Positions 1 through 9,109 of a DNA stretch of 64,000 nt are shown piece after piece. The DNA comes from Cognatundibacterium luofuense (GTDB lineage: Bacteria > Pseudomonadota > Gammaproteobacteria > Burkholderiales > Burkholderiaceae_D): positions 62,001 through 126,000 of the forward strand of contig NZ_JAGSPN010000014.1 in the NCBI RefSeq assembly GCF_018139685.1, read 5' to 3'. Within the stretch, counting starts at the first letter, position 1. Each line of letters starts with the position of its first letter. The position numbers were made by a program, and so were the translations under genes. The notes below the pieces were generated by a model that saw only the letters and a list, made by a program, of their open reading frames with translations, was not told the origin of the DNA and made no database searches.

Positions 1-948
1 AATGCCGTCTTTATCTTTTGCCAGCAGCTCATCCCAGCCGCTGCCCCAGATCACTTTCACGACGTTCCAGCCTGCACCACGGAAATCGGATTCCAGTTCC
101 TGAATGATTTTGCCATTGCCGCGTACCGGGCCATCCAGACGTTGCAGGTTACAGTTGACCACGATCACCAGATTGTCCAGCTGTTCACGGCCAGCCATAC
201 CAATCGCACCCATGGATTCCGGTTCATCCATCTCACCGTCACCGCAGAATGCCCATACTTTACGTTTTGCTGTGTCAGCAATACCGCGTGCATGCAGGTA
301 TTTCAGGAAGCGTGCCTGATAAATCGCCATCAGCGGGCCCAGGCCCATCGATACCGTCGGGAATTGCCAGAAGTCAGGCATCAGTTTCGGATGCGGATAA
401 GAAGACAAACCTTTGCCGTCTACTTCGCGACGGAAGTGCAACAATTGCTCTTCAGAGATACGGCCTTCGAGGAAAGCACGCGCATAAATACCCGGTGCAG
501 AGTGCCCCTGAATATACAGCAGGTCACCGCCGTGTTCTTCAGTCGGCGCATGCCAGAAATGGTTAAAGCCTATGCCCAGCATATTCGCCAGCGATGCAAA
601 GGAAGACAAGTGACCGCCGAGGTCGCCGTCAAAACGGTTGGCTTTCACCACCATTGCCATCGCATTCCAGCGCATGTATGAACGCAGACGTTCTTCGATT
701 TCCAGATTGCCGGGGCAGTGTTCACCTTTGTCGGCAGGAATCGTGTTGATGTACGCTGTGTTCATCGAAAACGGAATATCCACGCCACGACGACGCGCCA
801 GATCAGACATACGCTCCATCAGATAGTGGGCGCGTTCCGGACCCTCAACGTCAATCACGGATTCGAGCGCATCCAGCCACTCCTGGGTTTCCATCACATC
901 GGGATCATTTTCGGCTTGCGCCAGCACTTTATCAATTTGGGGTGACAT
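1..948 (-). CDS. aceE: Pyruvate dehydrogenase E1 component, N-terminal 316 residues (cut by window edge)
   Basis: Thiamine-diphosphate-dependent E1 subunit of the pyruvate dehydrogenase complex; it decarboxylates pyruvate and passes the acetyl group to the E2 lipoyl domain. The reading frame runs from an ATG at 948 to base 1 with no stop. It carries the homodimeric E1 signatures: an opening near MSPQIDKVLAQAE, the segment GDLGGHLSSFASLA, an HSAPGIYARAFLEGR block, and the ThDP/Mg-binding GDGEMDEPES motif followed by NLVIVVNCNLQRLDGPVRGN. The family is about 890 residues long, so roughly a third is present. A GGAG lies 9 bases before the ATG. aceF and lpd would be expected further out on the minus strand, outside the window. 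Identity is secure; the 3' part cannot be judged. Confidence 0.95.
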   Translation of the reverse strand, partial: MSPQIDKVLAQAENDPDVMETQEWLDALESVIDVEGPERAHYLMERMSDLARRRGVDIPFSMNTAYINTIPADKGEHCPGNLEIEERLRSYMRWNAMAMVVKANRFDGDLGGHLSSFASLANMLGIGFNHFWHAPTEEHGGDLLYIQGHSAPGIYARAFLEGRISEEQLLHFRREVDGKGLSSYPHPKLMPDFWQFPTVSMGLGPLMAIYQARFLKYLHARGIADTAKRKVWAFCGDGEMDEPESMGAIGMAGREQLDNLVIVVNCNLQRLDGPVRGNGKIIQELESDFRGAGWNVVKVIWGSGWDELLAKDKDGI

Positions 949-1170
949 GTTTCAGGTCTCCGGTTGATGCGCTTCGTGAAAGCAGCGCGTTTTGGGATTC
1001 AGATTTCTAGACTTTTTACAGAACGGAAGAATTCTAACAGGCCTTTTTTCATTTTCCAAATAGCGATATGCGATTTCATAATGCGGGATTTTGTTTGCGC
1101 CGCAACAAAATCTGTTGATTTTTCACGATAAGAAATTCCAGGGTTCTTTTTGCTGTTTTCTGGTGCAAAA
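949..1170. other. aceE upstream region, no gene
   Basis: AT-rich leader between aceE and the terminator of the TonB receptor gene. It must contain the aceE promoter, but I could not settle on a -35/-10 pair. I see no LldR/PdhR-like palindrome here, unlike the lactate locus at 55010. Confidence 0.5.
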
Positions 1171-1207
1171 ACACAAAAAAACAGGGCGATGATTGCTCAT
1201 CGCCCTG
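1171..1207 (-). terminator. Rho-independent terminator of the first TonB receptor gene
   Basis: Perfect 11-bp stem (1182-1192 with 1197-1207). The loop reads GCAA on the minus strand, a GNRA tetraloop. A U-run follows from the A-rich stretch 1171-1181. It lies 64 bases past the receptor stop codon. Confidence 0.9.
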
Positions 1208-1271
1208 CTCAACCGGATCTGAAGAACATCCGGATTCCATGTTTGCTGTTGTTACACAGTCACATCATGCA

Positions 1272-4055
1272 TTATTTGAATGTGTACTTCGCACCGACTT
1301 TGAAATAACGGCCAATTGCACCGCTTGCATCCATCGGGTTGTAGCTCATACCACCGTAAGTCAGCGGATCCAGTGGTGCAACTTTGTCAAACACGTTTTG
1401 CACGGAACCGAAGATTTCCAGGTTTTTCATTGCTTTCCAGCGGAAAGACAGGTCCAGTGTTGTGAAGGAAGCAAGCGAGCAGTCTGCTGTCGGTGCAGGA
1501 CTACCGTTAGCCAGCTGAGATGCACACAGATCGCCTTCAAAATACACATTCTTCATTTTGCTGCGGTAGTTGACGTTACCGGTTACGTTCCAGTCACCTC
1601 TGTCCCAGCCGAGTACGAAGTTCACTTTGTCTGCAGGTGTACCAGCGCAGTTAGAAGTGTCGCAGTTACCGTGAGTGCCTGCATATTCGTAAGAAACACC
1701 GGATTTTTCCACTCGTTTCCAGGAAATAACGTGCGTCCAGCGCAGGTCTGCAGTCAGCTTGCCGTATTCACCCAGTGCAAAACGTTGTTTCGCATCCAGA
1801 TCCAGGCCACGTACTTCGGTGTAGCTGGAGTTACGGTAAGGCGCTTTGGAAATCAGCAGCGTACCGGTGTTAGGAACAACCACGCCATTGATGGTCAGGT
1901 TGTTGTCCTGACGAATCGCTGTTGGCAGTGCGGCTGCTTCTGCATAAGCCAGCGGATTGATTTCGTTAGAACGTTTGATTTTCCATGCATCCAGCGCAAT
2001 CGATGTGTTTGGCAGCGGATCCAGAACCATACCCAGCGTGTAGCCTTTGGATTTTTCCGGTTGCAATGACGGATCACCGACTTTTACCGCAGCAACTGTC
2101 AGAGAGCAATCTGTTGCCGTTGCACCCGGCAGTGGTGTGCCGTTCGGGCAGCGAACAGGATCACGCACGGTAGCAGAACCGGTGCTCTGGCTGGTCGCAC
2201 CGGATTCAGCAGCGCCCGGCGCACGGAAACCCTCAGAGTAAGTACCGCGCAGTGCCAGTTCTTTCATCGGTGTCCATTTCAATCCCAGTTTTGGTGTTGT
2301 GGAATTGAAGTTGGTGTATTTGTCGTAACGCACAGCAGCAGATGCTTCCAGCGATTTAACGATCGGCGCCAGCATCTCTGCATACAGAGCGTAAACTTTT
2401 TCGTCGCCTTTCGCGGCAACATAGCTGGAGTTGATAGAACCGTCCTGTGTACCAGTCAGGGAAGGGCTATCGTAGCTCTCTTTACGGTATTCGGCACCGA
2501 CTGCAAGACCCATCGAACCGCCTGGCAGTTTCATCAGCTCACGCGATGCCTTGAAGTCGATAATATCCATGCTTGTACTGCCATCAGCGGTTGCCGTAGT
2601 ACGCAGTGCGTTGTACAGAGCTGCAGAGTTTTTATTTGCCTGTGCACCGATGTAGTAAGGGAAATACTGGCTTGTCGGATCACCCAGCGCAGACTTCAGC
2701 ACGGACATGTTCAGCATGTTCTCGTAAGTCAGCTTCAGCTTGGATTCAGAGTGCAGAATAGCTGTATCAAAATCCCAGCCAGCGTATGCGCCTTTCAGGC
2801 CCACTACCAGGCGACTGAAATCATTGTCTGCGTTACGGCGTTGTGCACCGATATCAAACGCTGCGTAACGCACACGTACAGGTACGCCGTATGGGTTTTG
2901 CGGATGTGTGGCTGCCAGCAGAATGCTTGTGCCATAGTTAATCACACCGGATGAATTACCTGCATTTGGCGGGAACGCTACGGTTGGGGTGATACTTGGT
3001 GGGGTCAGGCTGAAACCGGTTTTGCGGGAAGAGTAACCAAACTCCGCATATGCCTGCAGATCTTCATTGATTTTGAACGTGCCGCGGCTGGCAATATTCA
3101 CGCCTTCGATTTGCGGCTGCATGGAACGGAACTGATCCTGATACCACAAGCAACCACCACCCGGATCCTGATTTGTTGTTGTCGACAATGTGCCGCAACC
3201 TGGCAGAGAAACATAGTTCAGTGTTTTCGGATCACGGATAGAACCTGCAGGGCTGGCAGCAGCCGAGTTGTTACCGGAAATATAGCCGGAAGCAAACTGC
3301 GTAGCCATCGGGTAACCCCAAGGACGCAGATCACCCGCGCCAATCCAGTCACGACCTGCACGGTCTTTGTTATAAATCTCATTCGATTTATAGACTTCAA
3401 AGTTTGCCATGACATTGTAGCGATCAGTGTCGTAGTCACCGAAGCCAACTGTCAGTGCAGCTTTTGTCTGGTTATTGTCATGATATTTCGATGTACCTGC
3501 GCTCGCAGTCGCGACGATGCCCTGATAGTTTTGCTTCAGAATGATGTTGACTACACCGGCAATCGCATCCGCACCATACACCGCAGAAGAGCCATCCTTC
3601 AGGATCTCGATGCGCTCTACCAGCTCCATAGGAATAGTGCTCAGGTCAGTGAAGGTTTTCTGACCGTCATCTGCACGACCGAACGATGCCATACGGCGAC
3701 CGTTCAACAGCACCAGTGTCGATGTCGCACCCAGACCGCGCAAAGAAATTGCAGTAGAGCCCGCGGCAAAACCATTGCCGAAACCGGTTGGCAAAGAACC
3801 GGCACCATCCGCAGACAGACTTTGCAGGTATTCAGCAACAGTCGCTTTACCTGATTTATCAATATCCGCACGGCTGATCAGTTGAATCGGAGAAGCTGTT
3901 TCAGCTTCAGCACGTTTAATGTTCGTACCTGTCACTTCAACACGCTGCACTTTTTCTTGTGCCATCGCCGGCATTGCTGCCAGACCTGCACCCAGAACCA
4001 GGCTGCCAGAGAATAAAATCCGTAAGGATTTGGCAATCGTTTTTTCGCTATACAT
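1272..4055 (-). CDS. TonB-dependent outer-membrane receptor
   Basis: Ligand-gated outer-membrane channel driven by TonB-ExbBD; 927 residues from the chosen start. A signal peptide ends near AMAQEKVQ. The plug domain follows (about residues 35-165: VEVTGTNIKRAEAETASPIQ, then SLRGLGATSTLVLLNGRR and RIEILKDGSSAVYGADAIAGVVNIIL), and the rest is a beta-barrel with the TonB_dep_Rec block LKWTPMKELALRGTYSEGFR. The chain ends in YTFK, with Lys after the usual terminal aromatic residue. I chose ATG 4055 over one 111 bases upstream because it has GGAGTG at the right distance and is followed by a proper signal peptide. The closest relative in the window is the receptor at 30833. The substrate is unknown; peptides are plausible given the neighbouring peptidases, but this is inference. 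Confidence 0.93.
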   Translation of the reverse strand: MYSEKTIAKSLRILFSGSLVLGAGLAAMPAMAQEKVQRVEVTGTNIKRAEAETASPIQLISRADIDKSGKATVAEYLQSLSADGAGSLPTGFGNGFAAGSTAISLRGLGATSTLVLLNGRRMASFGRADDGQKTFTDLSTIPMELVERIEILKDGSSAVYGADAIAGVVNIILKQNYQGIVATASAGTSKYHDNNQTKAALTVGFGDYDTDRYNVMANFEVYKSNEIYNKDRAGRDWIGAGDLRPWGYPMATQFASGYISGNNSAAASPAGSIRDPKTLNYVSLPGCGTLSTTTNQDPGGGCLWYQDQFRSMQPQIEGVNIASRGTFKINEDLQAYAEFGYSSRKTGFSLTPPSITPTVAFPPNAGNSSGVINYGTSILLAATHPQNPYGVPVRVRYAAFDIGAQRRNADNDFSRLVVGLKGAYAGWDFDTAILHSESKLKLTYENMLNMSVLKSALGDPTSQYFPYYIGAQANKNSAALYNALRTTATADGSTSMDIIDFKASRELMKLPGGSMGLAVGAEYRKESYDSPSLTGTQDGSINSSYVAAKGDEKVYALYAEMLAPIVKSLEASAAVRYDKYTNFNSTTPKLGLKWTPMKELALRGTYSEGFRAPGAAESGATSQSTGSATVRDPVRCPNGTPLPGATATDCSLTVAAVKVGDPSLQPEKSKGYTLGMVLDPLPNTSIALDAWKIKRSNEINPLAYAEAAALPTAIRQDNNLTINGVVVPNTGTLLISKAPYRNSSYTEVRGLDLDAKQRFALGEYGKLTADLRWTHVISWKRVEKSGVSYEYAGTHGNCDTSNCAGTPADKVNFVLGWDRGDWNVTGNVNYRSKMKNVYFEGDLCASQLANGSPAPTADCSLASFTTLDLSFRWKAMKNLEIFGSVQNVFDKVAPLDPLTYGGMSYNPMDASGAIGRYFKVGAKYTFK

Positions 4056-4408
4056 CGTCACACTCCATAGTTTTAGATTTTTGATGCTGATCTGCGAGCA
4101 GAAAATTTTCCCATCAAATTTCGGCGAATCACCAAAACAGTGAAAAATGATTTTCAGAATCAACATGAAGCCACGGCAGTGATTTAAGTGTCAATTAATA
4201 CGCTTTGCTTCGTCACACAAATGCAACATATTTCCACTTTTATTAGCAATAAATCAGCATAAGAATCCTGAGAATTCTTACTTATTTTTGACGCAAACGA
4301 TTGCGCATGACGTCCAACCGGTTTTTACCCCCTGCAGTCCGGCGAGCACATGCTGATCACTTATAATTCTGCCTGACGAAATTTTTTACCATCCTCTCTC
4401 AGCACATC
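4056..4408. promoter_or_regulatory. Divergent control region between TonB receptor and folD
   Basis: 353 bp without a gene, AT-rich toward the receptor. Visible elements are an inverted repeat TAAGAAT (4260-4266) / ATTCTTA (4274-4280) and a TATAAT at 4362-4367, 42 bp before the folD ATG, which is a candidate -10 without a good -35. The inverted repeat could be an operator for either gene. Confidence 0.4.
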
Positions 4409-5254
4409 ATGACTGCTCAAATCATTAACGGAAACGAACTCTCCCAGCAAATCCGCGCAGAAGTTAAAAGCCGCGCCGCTGCCCTGACTGAAAAAGGTAG
4501 CCAACCCGGTCTGGCAGTAATTCTGGTGGGCGACAATCCGGCTTCTCAGGTATATGTCCGCAATAAAGTAAAAGCCTGTGAAGATTGCGGCTTTTATTCC
4601 ATTCTGGAAAAGTACGACGCTGACCTCAGCGAAGAGGCGCTGCTGAGCCATATCGACCGCCTGAATCAGGACCCGAAAATTCACGGTATTCTGGTGCAAT
4701 TGCCGCTGCCAGCACATATCAATGCCAATAAAGTCATTGAAGCAATCGCAGCAGAAAAAGATGTGGATGGCTTCCATATCAGCAACGCAGGTGCACTGAT
4801 GACAGGCCAGCCTTTATTCCGCCCTTGCACACCGTACGGCGTGATGAAAATGCTGGAATCGATTCAATATCCGGTACGCGGCGCCAATGCGGTGGTAGTT
4901 GGTGCTTCCAACATCGTCGGCAAGCCGCAGGCAATGTTGCTCTTGCAAGCGGGTGCAACCGTCACCATCTGCAACTCCAAGACACGCGACCTCGGTGCAC
5001 ACACACGTAACGCCGATATCCTGGTTGTTGCTACAGGCAAACGCAATCTGGTCACCGCTGATATGGTGAAGCCAGGCGCAGTTGTCATCGACGTAGGTAT
5101 GAACCGTGATGATGAAGGCAAGTTATGTGGTGACGTTGATTATGCCGCGATAAAAGAAGTCGCTGGTTACATCACACCGGTACCGGGCGGCGTCGGGCCA
5201 ATGACCATCACGATGCTGCTGGTCAATACGATTGAAGCTGCTGAAAGAAACTGA
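4409..5254 (+). CDS. folD: Bifunctional methylenetetrahydrofolate dehydrogenase / methenyltetrahydrofolate cyclohydrolase
   Basis: Cytoplasmic one-carbon enzyme that interconverts 5,10-methylene-, methenyl- and 10-formyl-THF with NADP(H). It has 281 residues, the normal FolD length. Visible motifs are the substrate-site YVRNK (residues 49-53, with the catalytic lysine), the folate-binding block GILVQLPLP, the Rossmann turn [12 protein letters not shown] (Ala where many FolDs have Arg in GRSN), and the family signature PGGVGPMT near the C-terminus. The stop is 2 bases before the next ATG, so folD and the M3 peptidase gene are almost certainly cotranscribed. No strong Shine-Dalgarno is visible. 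Confidence 0.97.
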   Translation: MTAQIINGNELSQQIRAEVKSRAAALTEKGSQPGLAVILVGDNPASQVYVRNKVKACEDCGFYSILEKYDADLSEEALLSHIDRLNQDPKIHGILVQLPLPAHINANKVIEAIAAEKDVDGFHISNAGALMTGQPLFRPCTPYGVMKMLESIQYPVRGANAVVVGASNIVGKPQAMLLLQAGATVTICNSKTRDLGAHTRNADILVVATGKRNLVTADMVKPGAVVIDVGMNRDDEGKLCGDVDYAAIKEVAGYITPVPGGVGPMTITMLLVNTIEAAERN

Positions 5255-5256
5255 GA

Positions 5257-7317
5257 ATGAACAACAATCCTTTGCTGGACTTTTCCGGGTTACCACGTTT
5301 TGCGGATATCCGCCCTGAACATGTTGCACCGGCCATTACTGAATTACTGGCACAGGCGAATACAGCACTGGAACAGGTATCCGCGGCAGAAACACCTGCC
5401 GAATGGGATCAGGTTGTAGTTCCGCTGGATGATGCATCAGAACGACTTGGTCGTGTATGGGGCGTCATTTCCCACTTAAACGCAGTGGCTGACACAGCCG
5501 AGTTGCGTGCTGCGTACAATGAAATGCAACCGGCTGTCACCGAGTTTGGCACCCGGGTTGGTCAGAGCCTTGCACTTTTCGGAAAGTACAAAGCGCTGGC
5601 CGCAGCAAAGGATTTTGATCAGTTACCTCAAGCCCGTAAAACGATCATCGGACATGCACTGCGCGATTTCCGGCTCGGCGGTGCGGAGCTAAATGAGGCA
5701 GACAAAGTACGTTTTGCAGAAATTCAGGAAAAGCAGGCAAGTTCAGCGATCCGTTTTTCTGAAAACGTGCTTGATGCTACCAATGACTTTGGATTGTTCG
5801 TTGAAAACATCAGCGAGCTGAGTGGCTTGCCTGAAGATGTGATTGCGGCCGCCCGCGCAGCAGCAGAACAAGATGGTAAAACGGGTTACAAATTCACCCT
5901 GCATTTCCCTTCCTATTTTCCGGTACTGCAATACGCAGATCAGCGCTCACTGCGCGAAGCAATTTACCGCGCAAACGCAACCAAAGCATCCGAATTAGGT
6001 GCTAAGCCGGAATGGGACAACAGTCAGGTCATGACCGAGTTACTGCAATTGCGCAAAGAAGAGGCACAGTTGCTGGGTTACCCGGCTTACGCAGATGTAT
6101 CTCTGGCCGCCAAAATGGCTGAGTCTCCGGCACAGGTCACTGCATTTCTGGAAGATCTGGCGCAGCGTGCACGACCGTTTGCTGAAAAAGATCTGGAAGA
6201 ATTGCGTACGTTTGCCGCCAGTGAACTGAATTTGCCGGATCTTCAGGCGTGGGATGTCACCTATGCGTCCGAAAAACTGCGCCAGCAGCGTTACGCTTTT
6301 TCAGAACAGGAAGTGAAAGAATACTTTCCTGAAAACAAGGTTCTGGCAGGTCTGTTTAATGTTATTCAGCGTCTGTTCGGCGTCAGCATTCAGGCTGAGC
6401 CAACCGCAACCTGGCATCCGGATGTGAAATTTTTCCGCATTGAACGGAATGGTCAGTTGCTGGGTCAGTTCTATCTGGATTTGTACGCACGTGCAGGCAA
6501 ACGCGGTGGCGCCTGGATGGATGATGCTCGCGGCAGACGTGCATTAAAAGACGGTATTCAGACGCCGGTCGCTTATCTCGTTTGCAATTTCTCAGCACCA
6601 GTCACTCTGAACGGCGTACAACGTCCGGCACTGTTTACACACGACGACGTGATCACCCTGTTCCATGAATTCGGGCACGGATTACACCATTTGCTGACGC
6701 TGGTCGATGAACTGGCTGTTTCCGGCATTTCCGGCGTTGAATGGGATGCGGTCGAGCTGCCATCGCAATTTATGGAAAACTTCTGCTGGGAATGGGACGT
6801 GTTGCAATCAATGACAGCTCATGTCGATAACGGACAACCGTTACCGCGCAGCCTGTATGACAAGATGATCGCTGCTAAAAATTTCCAGGCTGGCTTACAA
6901 ACCCTTCGTCAGGTCGAATTTGCCTTGCTGGATATGAAACTGCATCATCAGGCGGAAATCAGCGATGCTGCTTCCGTGCAATCCGTCATCGACGAAGTCC
7001 GCAAGCAGTTTGCTGTTCTGATCCCGCCGGCCTTTAACCGCATGCAACATTCGTTCAGCCATATTTTTGCGGGTGGTTATGCAGCCGGTTACTACAGTTA
7101 TAAATGGGCGGAAGTGCTTTCCGCAGATGCGTATGCCGCATTCGAAGAATCACGTTCTGCTGACGGCAGCACTTTATCCGCAGAAACCGGACAACGGTTT
7201 CTGAAAGAAGTGCTCGAGGCAGGTGGCTCTCGTCCGGCACTGGAGTCCTTTACCGCATTTCGCGGCCGTGCTCCGGATATCAGCGCACTACTGCGGCATA
7301 GCGGAATGACCGCCTGA
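5257..7317 (+). CDS. prlC: Oligopeptidase A-type M3 metallopeptidase
   Basis: Cytoplasmic zinc oligopeptidase that cleaves short peptides, including released signal peptides. It has 686 residues, matching E. coli PrlC/OpdA. The zinc motif HEFGH is at residues 470-474, in FHEFGHGLHHLL, with the third ligand region ELPSQFMENF downstream and the substrate-closing glycine/tyrosine loop GGYAAGYYSYKWAEVLSADA near the C-terminus. There is no signal peptide. It is translationally close to folD (2-base gap) and 16 bases ahead of the next gene. It would complete breakdown of peptides imported by the receptors and exopeptidases elsewhere in the window. Confidence 0.96.
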   Translation: MNNNPLLDFSGLPRFADIRPEHVAPAITELLAQANTALEQVSAAETPAEWDQVVVPLDDASERLGRVWGVISHLNAVADTAELRAAYNEMQPAVTEFGTRVGQSLALFGKYKALAAAKDFDQLPQARKTIIGHALRDFRLGGAELNEADKVRFAEIQEKQASSAIRFSENVLDATNDFGLFVENISELSGLPEDVIAAARAAAEQDGKTGYKFTLHFPSYFPVLQYADQRSLREAIYRANATKASELGAKPEWDNSQVMTELLQLRKEEAQLLGYPAYADVSLAAKMAESPAQVTAFLEDLAQRARPFAEKDLEELRTFAASELNLPDLQAWDVTYASEKLRQQRYAFSEQEVKEYFPENKVLAGLFNVIQRLFGVSIQAEPTATWHPDVKFFRIERNGQLLGQFYLDLYARAGKRGGAWMDDARGRRALKDGIQTPVAYLVCNFSAPVTLNGVQRPALFTHDDVITLFHEFGHGLHHLLTLVDELAVSGISGVEWDAVELPSQFMENFCWEWDVLQSMTAHVDNGQPLPRSLYDKMIAAKNFQAGLQTLRQVEFALLDMKLHHQAEISDAASVQSVIDEVRKQFAVLIPPAFNRMQHSFSHIFAGGYAAGYYSYKWAEVLSADAYAAFEESRSADGSTLSAETGQRFLKEVLEAGGSRPALESFTAFRGRAPDISALLRHSGMTA

Positions 7318-7333
7318 TACACCGGAGTTTCTT

Positions 7334-7963
7334 ATGCGGCATTTAAAGCAGTTTTTCAGTCTCAGTCTGGCGGTCGCCTGCCTCGCCGGAGCAACGGCGG
7401 CGCAAGCACAGTTGTATAAGTCGGTCGGCCCTGATGGTCGCTGGATTTATTCTGACACACCGCCACCTCCGGGACAAAAACTGGTTGAAACCCGCAGTCT
7501 GAGCAAACCTGCCAATACCGCCAGCTTGCCGTACGAACTGGCGCTGGCGGTACAAAATGCGCCCGTCACCATTTATACCGGCAATAATTGCGGACCATGC
7601 CAGGATGCGAAGAATCTGTTGCGATCACAAGGCGTTCCTTACACCGAGAAAACGGTGACTACCGATCAGGATATTGAAAAATTCCAGCAGATATCCGGCG
7701 ATACGCAACTACCGTTCTTACAAATCGGCGGACAGCGTTTGCGTGGATTCACACCGGAAGAAATCCGCCAGGCATTGCAAAATTCAGGTTATCCGGCGTC
7801 GAGCCGCCTGCCCTCTGATTATAAAAACGCACCACCGGAAGCCCTGGCTCCGGTTACAGCAACGCCACCTACTGCAGTGACAGAATCAAAAAATTCCCGC
7901 AAAAAAGCGCAGAATATTCCTAAACCGCAAAAACAGGAGCAAAATACCGCTTTTCAGTTTTGA
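7334..7963 (+). CDS. Exported DUF4124 plus glutaredoxin-like protein
   Basis: 209 residues. A signal peptide (cleavage near AAQAQ, residue 26) precedes a short DUF4124 segment (YKSVGPDGRWIYSDTPPP). A glutaredoxin/thioredoxin fold follows (about residues 77-155) with the redox pair CGPC at 86-89 and a cis-proline region TQLPFLQIGGQRLRGF. The tail is a Pro/Ala/Lys-rich linker ending QNTAFQF. The layout suggests a periplasmic thiol-disulfide protein; partner and direction of electron flow are not visible. An SD (GGAG) lies 8 bases before the ATG, 16 bases after the M3 gene, so it is probably in the same operon. This DUF4124-glutaredoxin architecture is common in Burkholderiales but poorly characterised. 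Confidence 0.82.
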   Translation: MRHLKQFFSLSLAVACLAGATAAQAQLYKSVGPDGRWIYSDTPPPPGQKLVETRSLSKPANTASLPYELALAVQNAPVTIYTGNNCGPCQDAKNLLRSQGVPYTEKTVTTDQDIEKFQQISGDTQLPFLQIGGQRLRGFTPEEIRQALQNSGYPASSRLPSDYKNAPPEALAPVTATPPTAVTESKNSRKKAQNIPKPQKQEQNTAFQF

Positions 7964-7970
7964 ACGCGGT

Positions 7971-8396
7971 ATGCGCATAGACTTTCACAGCAACGTTGCT
8001 GACAGATTAAGTTATTGTTGCCGCCTGATCCGGAAAGCGTATCAGGCGGATAACCACATAACGGTATTTCATCCGGACAGCCGCCAGTTGCGCATTCTTG
8101 ATGAAGCACTGTGGACTATTTCCGAACAGGAATTCATCCCGCACGCCAGTGCTGACAGCGCACAGTCGAAGTATTCTGCCGTACTTCTGACAGCCGCTGA
8201 ACCGACTCCCGTGCAGACAGACAAAACCAGCATCCTGCTGAATTTGTCCCAGTACACACCGCAGCAGTTCGCACAATTCGAGCGCATGATTGAAATAGTC
8301 AGTCGCAATGAGGATGATATCCAGGCTGGTCGTCAGCGTTACCGTCAATATCAGCAATCCGGCCACGAGTTACATCATTTCCAGGCGACCGCATGA
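7971..8396 (+). CDS. holC: DNA polymerase III chi subunit
   Basis: Clamp-loader accessory subunit that bridges the DnaX complex (through psi) to SSB. It has 141 residues, typical for HolC. Recognisable features are the opening RIDFHSNVADRLSYCCRLIRKAY, the block LDEALWTISEQEFIPHA, and the ILLNLSQYTPQQFAQFERMIEIV stretch, ending in the AGRQRYRQYQQSGHELHH helix. Its stop overlaps the next start (ATGA at 8393-8396). holC usually sits behind pepA; here it follows a glutaredoxin-like gene and pepA is not in the window. Confidence 0.88.
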   Translation: MRIDFHSNVADRLSYCCRLIRKAYQADNHITVFHPDSRQLRILDEALWTISEQEFIPHASADSAQSKYSAVLLTAAEPTPVQTDKTSILLNLSQYTPQQFAQFERMIEIVSRNEDDIQAGRQRYRQYQQSGHELHHFQATA

Positions 8397-8836
8397 CCAC
8401 TGTAAACGACGCAAACATCCCTGTTTTAACAGAAATAATTGAAGCTATTGAAGAAAACAGTGCATCAGTCAGTGCTGCAGTGGTGCCTGTATCTCCTGTC
8501 ATCTCTGACGACATTCCAGTTCTGGACACGCCACTGATGACAGACAGTACGTCTACAATTACCGATAGTCCTGTTACTTTATCTGGCGCCCCGGAACTGG
8601 ATTGGGACGCAATGGAACTCACCGTCAGGGAGGCCGTACTGAAGCAGGTACTGACCCGGGTTGATTTTGTGCTTGAACACCGGGTCCGCGACGGACTGGC
8701 TGATGTTCTGCAAACTGCTGTCGATAAGCTTGCAGATGAAATCCGGATTGGTCTTGCCAACTCTTTAAATGAGCTGGTAACCCGCTCTGTGCAACAGGAA
8801 TTGTTAAAAATACGTTCCGGCAAAAACGGCAGCTGA
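8393..8836 (+). CDS. DUF2486-like acidic protein downstream of holC
   Basis: 147 residues. The N-terminus reads NDANIPVLTEIIEAI, an IPxLTE motif found in the DUF2486 proteins that follow holC in Burkholderiales. A low-complexity Val/Ser/Thr/Asp-rich stretch follows (residues 20-65), then a helical C-terminal domain (about 70-143, DWDAMELTVREAVLKQVLTR onward) rich in Leu/Val heptads. It has no signal peptide or catalytic motif. The ATGA overlap with holC implies translational coupling and possibly a replisome-related role, but no function is established. Confidence 0.72.
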   Translation: MTTVNDANIPVLTEIIEAIEENSASVSAAVVPVSPVISDDIPVLDTPLMTDSTSTITDSPVTLSGAPELDWDAMELTVREAVLKQVLTRVDFVLEHRVRDGLADVLQTAVDKLADEIRIGLANSLNELVTRSVQQELLKIRSGKNGS

Positions 8837-9109
8837 GTCAAATCCAGTCCTCGTTTGCAGCTGCAGCAATCAGGGCTGTACCATTTACTACATTTACCCT
8901 CATTCCTCCCGAAAGTGAGTTACGCCAGTATTTTTTTGGCCGCATGGCAATATTCACTTTTCCAATATACCAGTGCCATATTTGACATGGTAAGCTACAA
9001 CTTCATTGTGCGACATCAACGCGTAAAAATTTTCCGAAATAATCAGCTTTGGAAGTTGTTGTTTATTACTCGTGCAGTTTCTTTATTCCTAAAATAACAA
9101 GGTCAGAAT

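Noticed and set aside
1239-2069. A 276-codon plus-strand frame inside the TonB receptor gene
   Set aside because: Antisense to a clear plug-and-barrel gene; lacks any domain.
8855-9097. An 80-codon frame just ahead of the chemoreceptor gene
   Set aside because: No SD and no known motif; hydrophobic content is likely from the AT-rich leader.
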